Positions 33,502-41,535 of a stretch of 51,093 nt of DNA are shown in pieces; the stretch's first letter is position 1; the number at the start of each line of letters is the position of its first letter. The DNA comes from an uncultured Lachnospiraceae bacterium (lineage in GTDB: Bacteria > Bacillota > Clostridia > Lachnospirales > Lachnospiraceae). The stretch lies in contig CAJUHR010000011.1 in assembly GCA_910586255.1 (NCBI GenBank), forward strand, positions 1 to 51,093, written 5' to 3'. The notes beneath the pieces are model-generated. The model did no database searches. It saw only the letters and a program-made list of their open reading frames with translations, and was not told where the DNA came from. The position numbers and the translations under genes were made by a program.

Positions 33502-34314
33502 TCACAGATTCCGCATAAACGCCATATCCTCCTTCACAAACAAAAGGTTCATCTCCTCCCTTATAAGGCTTATCTCACGCTTCTGTTTATCCAACCAGCG
33601 TCTGATGGCATCATAGCGCATCACGCCTTTTCCCAGAGGCTCCGGCTGGTACTGCTTCCTTCTGTCCAGGCTGAAATCCTTGATATGCATCACATCCACA
33701 TATTCCCCCACAGCCTCCAGCCATTCTGTCCACAGCTCATCCTGATTTGTGTCCTCCGGAAATTCCAGCAGATTGGAGCTGTCAAAAATCAGCCTCAGAT
33801 GCTCTTTATCCCTTACCATCCGGATCACCTCCAGGGTGGTTGCAAGATCCGTTAAGGGATGCCACCATACCGGTTCCAGGGCCAGGCGCATATCTGCACG
33901 CTGCGCGGTCTCCATCACCTGCTTTATACTGTCCAGCATATAAGGCTTCCACTCCCTGCGCTCCGTATCTTTTAACCGCGGATAGGCCGTCTCCGTTCCC
34001 ACCACACCGGCGCCCAGCTCCTTTCCCCAGACCAGACACTGCTTTAACATCTTTACCGCATACTGCCGTACCTGAGGATCTGGATTTCCCAGATCCATAT
34101 AACAGCCAAGGACCGGAATCTCCACACCGTTTTTCTCAAAGGCCCGGCGCACCCGCTCCAAAAGCTTAAGAGTCACATCCTCATACCGGTCAATCTCCAT
34201 GAATGCTTTCGTCAAAACTATCTGGGCCGCCCCATATCCCTCATCGTGGAGAAGAGCAGCCATCTCCTCTATTTTCCTTTTCCCATAATCATGGGCCCGA
34301 ACTCCTATCTTCAT
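33502..34314 (-). CDS. Sugar phosphate isomerase/epimerase (AP-endonuclease-2-like TIM barrel)
   Basis: The 270-residue TIM barrel shows metal-ligand positions typical of the xylose-isomerase-like family: Glu in RLALEPVWWHPLTD, Asp in LIFDSSNLLEF, His in VDVMHIKDFS and Glu in SLIREEMN. The exact substrate cannot be told from sequence. It is the last gene of a GH105 / esterase / isomerase run, so it probably acts on rhamnose- or uronate-derived sugars. ATG at 34314 with GAGGTGG upstream. Followed by a terminator. Confidence 0.85.
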   Translation of the reverse strand: MKIGVRAHDYGKRKIEEMAALLHDEGYGAAQIVLTKAFMEIDRYEDVTLKLLERVRRAFEKNGVEIPVLGCYMDLGNPDPQVRQYAVKMLKQCLVWGKELGAGVVGTETAYPRLKDTERREWKPYMLDSIKQVMETAQRADMRLALEPVWWHPLTDLATTLEVIRMVRDKEHLRLIFDSSNLLEFPEDTNQDELWTEWLEAVGEYVDVMHIKDFSLDRRKQYQPEPLGKGVMRYDAIRRWLDKQKREISLIREEMNLLFVKEDMAFMRNL

Positions 34315-34392
34315 CTGCCACCTCGGTTTCTGACCGTTTTGGTCCCCAGTCTAAGCAACAGTCAGATATCCCATGAACTGTCTGTTACCGAT

Positions 34393-35631
34393 TTAATCAT
34401 ATTGTCCCGTCTTTGCCTCCTCAATCACCCGCAACAGCTGGGCCGTTGATTTCTCCATATTGTCAAACTGCTCTCCCTGTCCCTCCCCTGATGTCCGGCG
34501 CCCGGTGAGACCCAGCTGCTCCCACAAGCCGTCCGGCGGAACAAAGTCCGCCATTTCTCTCTTTGCCGTCAAAATCCCGGGAAACAGCCTTGCCAGCTCT
34601 TTAGCCATGTACGCCCCGAAAAGGCAGGCTCCGTACTCATTGGTATGAGTATAATCCTCCGGGTGAAAATAGCCACGGCAGCGCTCCATACCGTTTTTGC
34701 AGATAAAATTTACGGAATAGCCATGAAGATCGATCCAGGGAATCCCTTCTGATTCTGCCACATGAGCCACCGCCCCGGCATGGTCCGCCAAAAGATCCGC
34801 ATAGCTTTTGTCCCGGTTCCAGACATTTCTTCCCAGAGGCGTCACAAGCACCGGATAAGCTCCCTTCTGCCGGATCTCCCTCACAAAACGCTCCAGATTC
34901 ACCGGATACTCCCGGTCTGCCAAAAGATGCGGCAGCTTTTGGTCATTGTGCCCAAACTGAAAGAGACAGATATCTCCTTCTCGGATTTCCTTCTTTACAA
35001 TGGCAAAATGTCCTTCCCGGCGAAATGTCTCCGTGGTCAGCCCGCAGTGGGCCTGGTTTTCCACCGCAAAATCCCCAGAAAGAAATGCCGATAAATCCTG
35101 GCCCCAGGCCCCGTAGCAGGCTCCGGGATGGTAGGGAAGCTCACTGGCATGATCCGTCACCGTGGAATCTCCGCACAAGAAAATTCTTGTCACCGGTCTT
35201 TCTGGCGCCTGCCACCGGGCCTCCACCTGCAGCGCCCCCGGATGCCTTGTGCAGAATGTGAAAAACAAGTGCTCTGCCGGATATATTTCCTCATGAAAGC
35301 GGGGAATAATATCTGCCAGAGACAAATAATATACCCGCTCCAGGCTCTCCCCGCATTTCATGGAAAGGATCTCCCGAAGCTGCTTTCTTCCCGTAAACAG
35401 ATACAGCCTCTCTATGTCCTCCAGGGCCTTTAGGCGAATCCGAACCTCATAGATTCCTGCCGGCACTCGGTCCGACCAGAAGCTTACGGGAACCATTCCA
35501 AAGGGAAGAGAGGGAAGCGTCACATCAAAACCATTGGACACCTCCGGGATCACAAGACTACCCGGATAACCGCCTGTTTCCCGGATAAACAGGCGAAGGG
35601 GATTTTCCACCATGTTCTCTATTTCACACAT
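34393..35631 (-). CDS. SGNH-hydrolase, rhamnogalacturonan acetylesterase-like
   Basis: The 412-residue protein has an N-terminal beta-rich region (about 1-155) and a C-terminal SGNH/CE12-like esterase. It carries block I FLCGDSTVTDH (Ser nucleophile), block III FQFGHNDQK, and block V DYTHTNEYGACLFG with the catalytic Asp/His. GDSTV and GHND are typical of rhamnogalacturonan acetylesterases such as YesT. There is no signal peptide, so it would act in the cytoplasm on imported, acetylated oligosaccharides. ATG at 35631 with GGGAGG upstream. It is 61 nt after the GH105 gene, in the same operon. Confidence 0.88.
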   Translation of the reverse strand: MCEIENMVENPLRLFIRETGGYPGSLVIPEVSNGFDVTLPSLPFGMVPVSFWSDRVPAGIYEVRIRLKALEDIERLYLFTGRKQLREILSMKCGESLERVYYLSLADIIPRFHEEIYPAEHLFFTFCTRHPGALQVEARWQAPERPVTRIFLCGDSTVTDHASELPYHPGACYGAWGQDLSAFLSGDFAVENQAHCGLTTETFRREGHFAIVKKEIREGDICLFQFGHNDQKLPHLLADREYPVNLERFVREIRQKGAYPVLVTPLGRNVWNRDKSYADLLADHAGAVAHVAESEGIPWIDLHGYSVNFICKNGMERCRGYFHPEDYTHTNEYGACLFGAYMAKELARLFPGILTAKREMADFVPPDGLWEQLGLTGRRTSGEGQGEQFDNMEKSTAQLLRVIEEAKTGQYD

Positions 35632-35692
35632 ATTTCCTCCCGATCCTCTTGTCATTATGTATCTCAGTCAAAATGTTTATGTCTCTTGCCCT

Positions 35693-36811
35693 TTACATTG
35701 CCAACGCCTCTGCCAAAGCCAGAATCGTCAGTGACTGGCCGTAAGCCATAGGCGCGATCAGAATATTCTTATAATGCTCCGCGTTATAGCCCATACCGGT
35801 TCCCCCGGACACATTGAGCACGGTCCCGTCCTCATCAATATTATTTAAAATTCCCTGAATGGCCTTCTCTGCACAGGGCAGATAGGAATCGTCCAGGATT
35901 CCATAGCGGATTCCCTTTAAGATTCCCGCCGCAATAGCCGCCGTGCCGGAGGTTTCCAGGTAGCTGGTACTGTCAAGAAGAACCGTGTGCCAAAGACCGC
36001 TTCCGTCCTGAACCGCCTTAAGCTTTGCCACCTGGGCCTTGTAGGTATCCACGATAAAGGTCTTAAGCCCTGCGTTCATGGTTCCCTCAAACATATCAAT
36101 GTAGTCCAGAATCCCCAGAGTAAACCAGCTGTTCCCTCTGCACCAGAAGATCCCCCCGAAATTGTTCCGCTCATTAAAGGTCCATCCATGATAAAAAAGA
36201 CCGCTCTCCTTGTCATAAAGATACTTGATATGCATCAGCACCTGATGGATAGACTCGTCAATCCAGTCCTGACGATGATATTTCTGCCCCATTTTATTTA
36301 AAAACAGGACCGTCATAAACAAGGTATCAATCCACATCTCATTCTCATTGAGCCGCACTCCCTGCCGATCCCCGTTGGCGCTGGTCACATGCTGAAATCC
36401 CCCTTCCTGCGTGCGGGGCAGACAGCACATCAGCCAGTCCGCCCATTTCAGGCAGAGCTCCTCAAACTGCTCGTCCCGATAATCCTCATTAAGCTCCGCA
36501 AGTGTCAAAAGAGGCGTGGTGGTGTTGATATTTTTTGAGGGCAGGCCGACACTGATGTTATCCTTAAACCACCGATACAAAAAATCCCGGTACTCGTCCT
36601 TTTTCATAATCCTCATGATCTTCAAAAGGCCATAAAGTCCTACCCCCTGGGGCCAGTCCCACTCATGGATTCCAAAATCCCGGCGGAAAAATCCGATCTT
36701 CTCTCCGCCCTCAGCCAACTCCTTCTCATCCTCCGGTTCCCCCAGATTCATAAGCTTTTCAATCACTAATCCCAGCTTTTTCTCCAGCTCTTTTTGATCT
36801 ATATTTTTCAT
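35693..36811 (-). CDS. GH105 unsaturated rhamnogalacturonyl hydrolase (YteR-like)
   Basis: The 372-residue (alpha/alpha)6-barrel protein matches GH105/GH88: FGIHEWDWPQGVGLYGLLKI near the N-terminus, the conserved LNENEMWIDTLFMTVLFL with the catalytic Asp, GLFYHGWTFNERNNFGGIFW and CRGNSWFTLGILDYI. It removes the unsaturated galacturonyl residue that lyases leave on rhamnogalacturonan oligosaccharides. No signal peptide, so it is cytoplasmic and needs an importer, probably the TRAP system at 38105-41034. ATG at 36811 with AAAGGAGG upstream. A 17-bp palindrome lies right before the ribosome site, and an AraC regulator is divergent. Confidence 0.93.
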   Translation of the reverse strand: MKNIDQKELEKKLGLVIEKLMNLGEPEDEKELAEGGEKIGFFRRDFGIHEWDWPQGVGLYGLLKIMRIMKKDEYRDFLYRWFKDNISVGLPSKNINTTTPLLTLAELNEDYRDEQFEELCLKWADWLMCCLPRTQEGGFQHVTSANGDRQGVRLNENEMWIDTLFMTVLFLNKMGQKYHRQDWIDESIHQVLMHIKYLYDKESGLFYHGWTFNERNNFGGIFWCRGNSWFTLGILDYIDMFEGTMNAGLKTFIVDTYKAQVAKLKAVQDGSGLWHTVLLDSTSYLETSGTAAIAAGILKGIRYGILDDSYLPCAEKAIQGILNNIDEDGTVLNVSGGTGMGYNAEHYKNILIAPMAYGQSLTILALAEALAM

Positions 36812-36826
36812 ACTTCCTCCTTTTTT

Positions 36827-36843
36827 GTAACAAATATTGTTAC
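36827..36843. promoter_or_regulatory. 17-bp palindrome before the GH105 gene
   Basis: GTAACAA (36827-36833) and TTGTTAC (36837-36843) are perfect inverted arms around ATA. It lies about 8 nt upstream of the GH105 ribosome site, so it could be a repressor operator or an mRNA hairpin that affects translation. Confidence 0.5.
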
Positions 36844-36955
36844 TGTTCACATACGTTCTCAGCAACCTTCAAAAATTCATGAAAATCATCTTCGGCGATG
36901 GGATTTTTGCTTTCAATTTTCAAGCACGCTCTGGATTTTTTCTCCCGCATTTACT

Positions 36956-37127
36956 ATAATATAGCATACAAGAAGTTTGCTTGCTTGCAAGGGCAAACTT
37001 CGTAAGCTAACGAGCAGCTTTGCTGCGAGTGATAATATAGCTTATCGGAATTTGCAGAGCAAATTTCGGTAAAAGGTGCGAAGCACCGTAAATCTGATTA
37101 CAGGGTTCGCAAAGCGGTTCCTGTAAT
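36956..37127. repeat. Structured intergenic element C (five consecutive hairpins)
   Basis: In about 170 bp there are GAAGTTTGC/GCAAACTTC (36972-36980 with 36993-37001, tip TTGCTTGCAAG), GCAGC-TTT-GCTGC (37014-37026), CGGAATTTGC-AGA-GCAAATTTCG (37046-37068), GGTGC-GAA-GCACC (37075-37087) and ATTACAGG/CCTGTAAT (37097-37104 with 37120-37127). ATAATATAGC is repeated at 36956-36965 and 37032-37041. The stretch lies between divergent GH105 and AraC genes; no coding sequence is supported in 36844-37164. Confidence 0.6.
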
Positions 37128-37164
37128 ATCTTTAACTCACAATCACCCTGGAAAGGCTGTCTCT

Positions 37165-38082
37165 ATGGAAAAAGTCACCTATTACGGCGAGACTGACGGT
37201 ATCGCCTTAGAGCAAATGGTCCGCTACGGCAAATTTGACATGCGCGTCAAGCACTTTCACACCCAGTACGAAATCTTCTACATCATAGAAGGGGAGCGGG
37301 TATTCTTTTTCAACAACCGGGAATACATTGCCCGCGCCGGAGACCTGATTTTAGTCAATTCAAACTTAATCCACATGACCCGCTCTGTCTCCGGCTCCAA
37401 TGACGGCCACAACCGGATCATTCTTTACATAACCCGGCAGAAAATGGAGTCCTATGATACCCTGTGCCCGTCCTTACAGCTGGTCCGCTTCCTGGACGAC
37501 TATTACGGCATCTATCATCTGGACCGGGACCAGCAGGCTTTGATCCTTAATCTGTTCCGCACCCTGCGCCACTATCTGACCGACCGGGAGCACAACTACA
37601 AAACCGGCATTGACTTAGAGATCATGGCCTGGTTTTTCAAGCTGATGGCCTTCGTTCGCCGTCAGTGCCGGGAGATTCCCAGCGACACGGACAACCCCAA
37701 GTATAAGGCTGCCTACGGCATTGCCGACTACCTGTCCGAAAACTGCGAGCGGTCCGTCTCCCTAGAGGAGCTGTCAGACCGGTTCTTTTTAAGCAAGTCC
37801 TACATCTGCCGCATTTTCAAGGAGGTAACCGGCTATACCATCAGCGAATACACCAACATCCACCGGATCCGCAAGGCCAAGCGGTATCTGGAAGAAACAG
37901 ACATGAGCATCTCACAGATTGCCAACGCCTTGGGCTATGAAAGCCTGACCTATTTTGAGCGCACCTTCAAGACCTACATGACCCTTTCTCCCTTAAAGTA
38001 CCGCAAGACATTAAATACCGTAACCTACACCAATGTACCTTATCCCCAGTTTTCCTTACAGTCCCAGGGCAAGCCCTCCTGA
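37165..38082 (+). CDS. AraC-family transcriptional regulator
   Basis: The 305-residue protein has an N-terminal cupin sensor (HFHTQYEIFYIIEGERVFFF, about 29-50; then GDLILVNSNLIHMTRS) and a C-terminal double helix-turn-helix (VSLEELSDRFFLSKSYICRI, then MSISQIANALGYESLTYFER). It probably senses a pectin-derived sugar and activates the divergent GH105 operon and perhaps the TRAP genes. ATG at 37165 with GGAAAGG upstream. It is one of only two plus-strand genes in the window, and converges on dctM with a 22-nt gap. Confidence 0.93.
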   Translation: MEKVTYYGETDGIALEQMVRYGKFDMRVKHFHTQYEIFYIIEGERVFFFNNREYIARAGDLILVNSNLIHMTRSVSGSNDGHNRIILYITRQKMESYDTLCPSLQLVRFLDDYYGIYHLDRDQQALILNLFRTLRHYLTDREHNYKTGIDLEIMAWFFKLMAFVRRQCREIPSDTDNPKYKAAYGIADYLSENCERSVSLEELSDRFFLSKSYICRIFKEVTGYTISEYTNIHRIRKAKRYLEETDMSISQIANALGYESLTYFERTFKTYMTLSPLKYRKTLNTVTYTNVPYPQFSLQSQGKPS

Positions 38083-38104
38083 CAAAAGAAGATGTCCGCC
38101 ATTG

Positions 38105-39409
38105 TCACAGAAGTCCCAGCACTCCCGGCAGCCACATGGAGAACGCCGGCACAAAGGTCACCAGCAAAAGCCCCGCCACAATCACCAGGAAATAGGGAAT
38201 CAGCTGTTTGATCACATCCTCCACCGGCAGATGGGCCACGCTGCATCCCACAAAAAGCACGCTTCCCACCGGCGGAGTGATGGTGCCGATTGCCAGGTTC
38301 ATGATCATCATAATTCCAAACTGGACGGAGTCCATTCCCAGGCTCCTTACCACCGGCAGAAAAATCGGGGTGAAGATTAAAAGAGCCGGGGCCATGTCCA
38401 TAAAGGTTCCCACAATGAGAAGGATCAGGTTAATAATCAGCAGAATCACGATCTTGTTGCTGGAAATGCCCAGCAGCAGGTTGCTGATGGCCTGGGGCAG
38501 CCCTGTGAAGGAAAGCACAAAGCTTAGCACCGTGGAAGCGCCGATAATCAGCATCACGATGGTGGTCATCACCGCCGTGTTGGTCAAAATCCCCATGATC
38601 TCCGAGGGCTTGATGCTGCGGTACACAAACACTGCCAGAATAAAGGCATAGACCACTGCCACGCCGGAGGCCTCTGTCGCCGTAAACTTGCCGGACAAAA
38701 TACCGCCGATGATAATCACGATCAGAAACAGGCTGGGCACCGCGTCCCATATGGTCTTTAAGGCCTGTTTTCCTGTTACCTTCTCTCCCTTTACCACATA
38801 GCCCTTCTTTTTTCCGTACAGAAAAGCCACCAGCATACACAATCCTGCCCACAAAAGTCCCGGGATCCATCCAGCCATCAAAAGGGCTGCCACAGAGATT
38901 CCACCGGCGGCTGTGGAATAGATAATGGGCGCCGTGGTGGGAGGAATCAGCTGTCCCACCGGAGCGGAGGCAATGTTCACTGCCGCCGAGAAGGTCTCGT
39001 CATAGCCATGCTCCTTTTCCAGAGGATTCATCACCCCGCCGATGGCCGTTGCCGCTGCAATACCGGAACCGGAGATGGAGCCGAACATGGCATTTCCCGC
39101 AACATTGGTCAGGGCCAGAGAGCCGGGAACCCGCCCCAGAATCAACAGGGACAGATTAACCAGACGTCTCGCAATACCGCCGCTGCTCATAAGAAGGCCT
39201 GCCAGAATAAAGAACGGAACCGCCAGCAGAGAAAAGCTGTCAATGCCTCCCACCAGCTTCTGAGCCGAGATAAACATGCCGAATCCCGGACTTAAGAACA
39301 TGATAATCGTCACCAGCGCCGCGCTTATAATACTAAAGGACACCGGCACCCCGTAAGCCAACAGCATAAAAAACACAATGATTAAAACAATCGCTGCCTG
39401 AATCTGCAT
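38105..39409 (-). CDS. TRAP transporter large permease, DctM type
   Basis: The 434-residue protein is highly hydrophobic with about 12 membrane helices. It has the DctM-type N-terminus (IVLIIVFFMLLAYGVPVSFS), SSGGIARRLVNLSLLILGRV, NVAGNAMFGSISGSGIAAAT and TPPVGSVLFVGCSVAHLPVE near the end. It forms the main channel of a Na+-driven tripartite transporter with DctQ and DctP. ATG at 39409 directly follows the TAA of dctQ, with GGAGGG about 6 nt upstream. By context it likely imports pectin-derived uronate oligosaccharides. Confidence 0.93.
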   Translation of the reverse strand: MQIQAAIVLIIVFFMLLAYGVPVSFSIISAALVTIIMFLSPGFGMFISAQKLVGGIDSFSLLAVPFFILAGLLMSSGGIARRLVNLSLLILGRVPGSLALTNVAGNAMFGSISGSGIAAATAIGGVMNPLEKEHGYDETFSAAVNIASAPVGQLIPPTTAPIIYSTAAGGISVAALLMAGWIPGLLWAGLCMLVAFLYGKKKGYVVKGEKVTGKQALKTIWDAVPSLFLIVIIIGGILSGKFTATEASGVAVVYAFILAVFVYRSIKPSEIMGILTNTAVMTTIVMLIIGASTVLSFVLSFTGLPQAISNLLLGISSNKIVILLIINLILLIVGTFMDMAPALLIFTPIFLPVVRSLGMDSVQFGIMMIMNLAIGTITPPVGSVLFVGCSVAHLPVEDVIKQLIPYFLVIVAGLLLVTFVPAFSMWLPGVLGLL

Positions 39410-39925
39410 TTATTTTCCCTCCTTCTGTCCCTGATTTTCCGATACCTTTTCTGTGGGAACCCCTGCCGTCCACTGCTTTGCAAAGCCGTACAGACGGTTG
39501 ACACAGTAGATCACCATCATCACGCCTCCCATGGGCACACACAGATAGTAAAGCTCCATGGGCATGTGCAATGCCGGCGAAATCTGTCCAGAGGAATTCA
39601 TGGTCACAATCCATCCCCCGCCGATCATAACAAACACACTTAAAATCAGGATCAGGATCTCAATCCCGATCTTTGTCATCAGCATCCCTCTCTCGCTAAA
39701 AGACCGGGTCACCAGATTGATAGACAGATGGCTGTCCTTTCCGTAGGCATAAGGTACCCCTAACATGGTCATCCAGATCAGAAGGTAACGGAGAAGCTCC
39801 TCCGTGTACTTGCTGGGGCTGTTCAAAATAAAGCGGGTAAATACCTGCCAGAAACAGCCTGCCACCATAACCGCCACCACAACTCCCAGAAGAATCTCCA
39901 GAATCTTATTTAATATCTTTATCAT
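39410..39925 (-). CDS. TRAP transporter small permease, DctQ type
   Basis: The 171-residue membrane protein has four helices and the DctQ pattern FTRFILNSPSKYTEELLRYL, then LIWMTMLGVPYAYGKDSHLS. It pairs with the large permease. ATG at 39925 with AAAGGA upstream is preferred over the GTG one codon earlier. The stop codon touches the dctM start. It follows dctP after 86 nt. Confidence 0.92.
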   Translation of the reverse strand: MIKILNKILEILLGVVVAVMVAGCFWQVFTRFILNSPSKYTEELLRYLLIWMTMLGVPYAYGKDSHLSINLVTRSFSERGMLMTKIGIEILILILSVFVMIGGGWIVTMNSSGQISPALHMPMELYYLCVPMGGVMMVIYCVNRLYGFAKQWTAGVPTEKVSENQGQKEGK

Positions 39926-40011
39926 CACTTACATTCCTTTCTCTATCCTCAGGCCGCAGCCGTTTGCATAGCCTTAAGCTGCCGCCTCAGACTTCCTTTC
40001 GCCTGCCCTTC

Positions 40012-41034
40012 TCACCGGGCATATTTCTGGATATCGTCATACAGCGCCTTGTAGCTTTCCCCCTTGGCACAGTAATCCTCATGAACCGGCTGCACCGCCT
40101 GGATAAATGCCGTCTTGTCGATATCCCGGTAAATGGTCACGCCGTGGCTTTCCGCCTCTGCGATAGCCTCGTCCATCATGCCGTTGTACAGGCTCTTAAA
40201 ATTCTCATTGGCCTTCTGAATGGAATCCACCAAAAGCTTTTTCTGCCCGTCTGTCAGACGGTTCCAGGTCCGGGTGCTGATAATGTAAATATCCGGCGAA
40301 TACTGATGCTCTGTGTATGTATAAGCCTTAACCAGGTCCTGATGGCCGTCCACCGTCAGCACCAGCTCCGTATTTTCCGCTCCGTCCACGATCCCCTGCT
40401 GTAAGGCGCTGTAAGTCTCGCCTCCTGCCATAGGTACCGGAGAGCCACCCATCAGTTCAATCATATCCATGGAGGTGGAGCTGGGCATAGAGCGAATCTT
40501 CTTTCCCTTTAACACGGAAGGGTCCGTGCAGGCTACATTTTCCTTTAGATAAAAATTCCGGGAGCCATTGGCATAATATCCGATGGCGATATAGCCGTCC
40601 TCCGCTGTGGACGAAAACAGCTCCTTCACTTTCTCGCTGTTCTCGCAGGCCGCATAATAATGCTCCTGGCTCTGGAACAGATAGGGAACCGCAAAGATGG
40701 AGTACTCGTCCTTAAATTGCCCCAGGGTATTAGAGCTGACCTTTGCCATGTCTAAAACTCCTGCCTGCACCATCTCAATCTCTTCCTTCTCTGTCCCCAA
40801 CACCCCGCTGGCATAGATGGAAACCTTCAGCTTCTGGCTGGGATCCTCTGCCACAAAATCCGATATTTTAGCGATTGACCCGGCAATCTCCGATCCCGCC
40901 GCCTGGTTGTGGGCCAGCCGAAGCTCCAGCACATCCCCAGATGAAGTCCCCGCTACCGAGAAAAAAGTGGCGCCCACTACCGCAATAGCGGCTACGCTGG
41001 CTGCAATTCCAAGCGTTTTTTTCCATTGCTTCAT
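40012..41034 (-). CDS. TRAP transporter solute-binding protein, DctP type
   Basis: The 340-residue protein has a signal/anchor segment (TLGIAASVAAIAVVGATFFS) without a lipobox Cys. The DctP fold follows: LRLAHNQAAGSEIAGSIAKI, VSIYASGVLGTEKEEIEMVQ, IFAVPYLFQSQEHYY and the ligand Arg region KGKKIRSMPSSTSMDMIELM. It captures the organic acid substrate outside the cell. ATG at 41034 with AAGGAG and AAGGAAT upstream. First gene of the dctPQM operon. Lack of a lipobox suggests membrane anchoring by an uncleaved helix. Confidence 0.92.
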   Translation of the reverse strand: MKQWKKTLGIAASVAAIAVVGATFFSVAGTSSGDVLELRLAHNQAAGSEIAGSIAKISDFVAEDPSQKLKVSIYASGVLGTEKEEIEMVQAGVLDMAKVSSNTLGQFKDEYSIFAVPYLFQSQEHYYAACENSEKVKELFSSTAEDGYIAIGYYANGSRNFYLKENVACTDPSVLKGKKIRSMPSSTSMDMIELMGGSPVPMAGGETYSALQQGIVDGAENTELVLTVDGHQDLVKAYTYTEHQYSPDIYIISTRTWNRLTDGQKKLLVDSIQKANENFKSLYNGMMDEAIAEAESHGVTIYRDIDKTAFIQAVQPVHEDYCAKGESYKALYDDIQKYAR

Positions 41035-41535
41035 ATTCCTTATTCTCCTTTTCCTCTGTGCATTTTCCATGAAAAAGCCCGGTACTTTATCTAAAATGCA
41101 CAATTTTTGTCTTGAAATGTCCTGCATGCCGAACCAATTTCGATGGTTTTAGTATAGCATATTCAAAAAGACCTTTTTCCCTTTGGATTGACAGGAATCT
41201 GCATTTTTCAAACTATATTGTACTCATTTTTTCCGATTCTTGCAGGTTTTCTCTTGACAGGCCTTCCTTTTTTTGAAATAAGTGTGCAATATAGGAGAAA
41301 AACAACTGGATTTCATGGCGAATTTCTATGTTTCTCACCTGATTTACTGTCCGGTTGGGCTTATGGGGATTTGCAACATTTAGATAAGATATCCTGAAAG
41401 ACAAGCTTTAAATGCGGGTAGAAAAGCAGCCGGAAACTGCAACAAGGCCGCCCTGCTCCGGAAAGGAGCATGCGGCCCTGTTAAAGCTATTACGTTTTAC
41501 CGAATGATTCTATTGTCCGGTTTCCCGGCATTCTC
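41035..41535. other. Intergenic region between dctP and pgi
   Basis: About 500 bases without a convincing gene; short open frames on both strands have no ribosome site or family resemblance. It holds the dctP promoter candidate (41151-41159) and an imperfect hairpin downstream of pgi (41441-41482, GGCCGC with GCGGCC and inner GCTCC/GGAGC). Confidence 0.5.
41151..41159 (-). promoter_or_regulatory. Extended -10 promoter candidate for dctPQM
   Basis: On the minus strand TGC immediately precedes TATACT (41151-41156), an extended -10 pattern, about 115 nt before dctP. No good -35 box is visible, so activation by a regulator such as the local AraC protein is possible. Confidence 0.4.

Noticed and set aside
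41188..41404. Short open frames on both strands between dctP and pgi
   Set aside because: About 65 codons each, overlapping one another, with no ribosome site or family resemblance.
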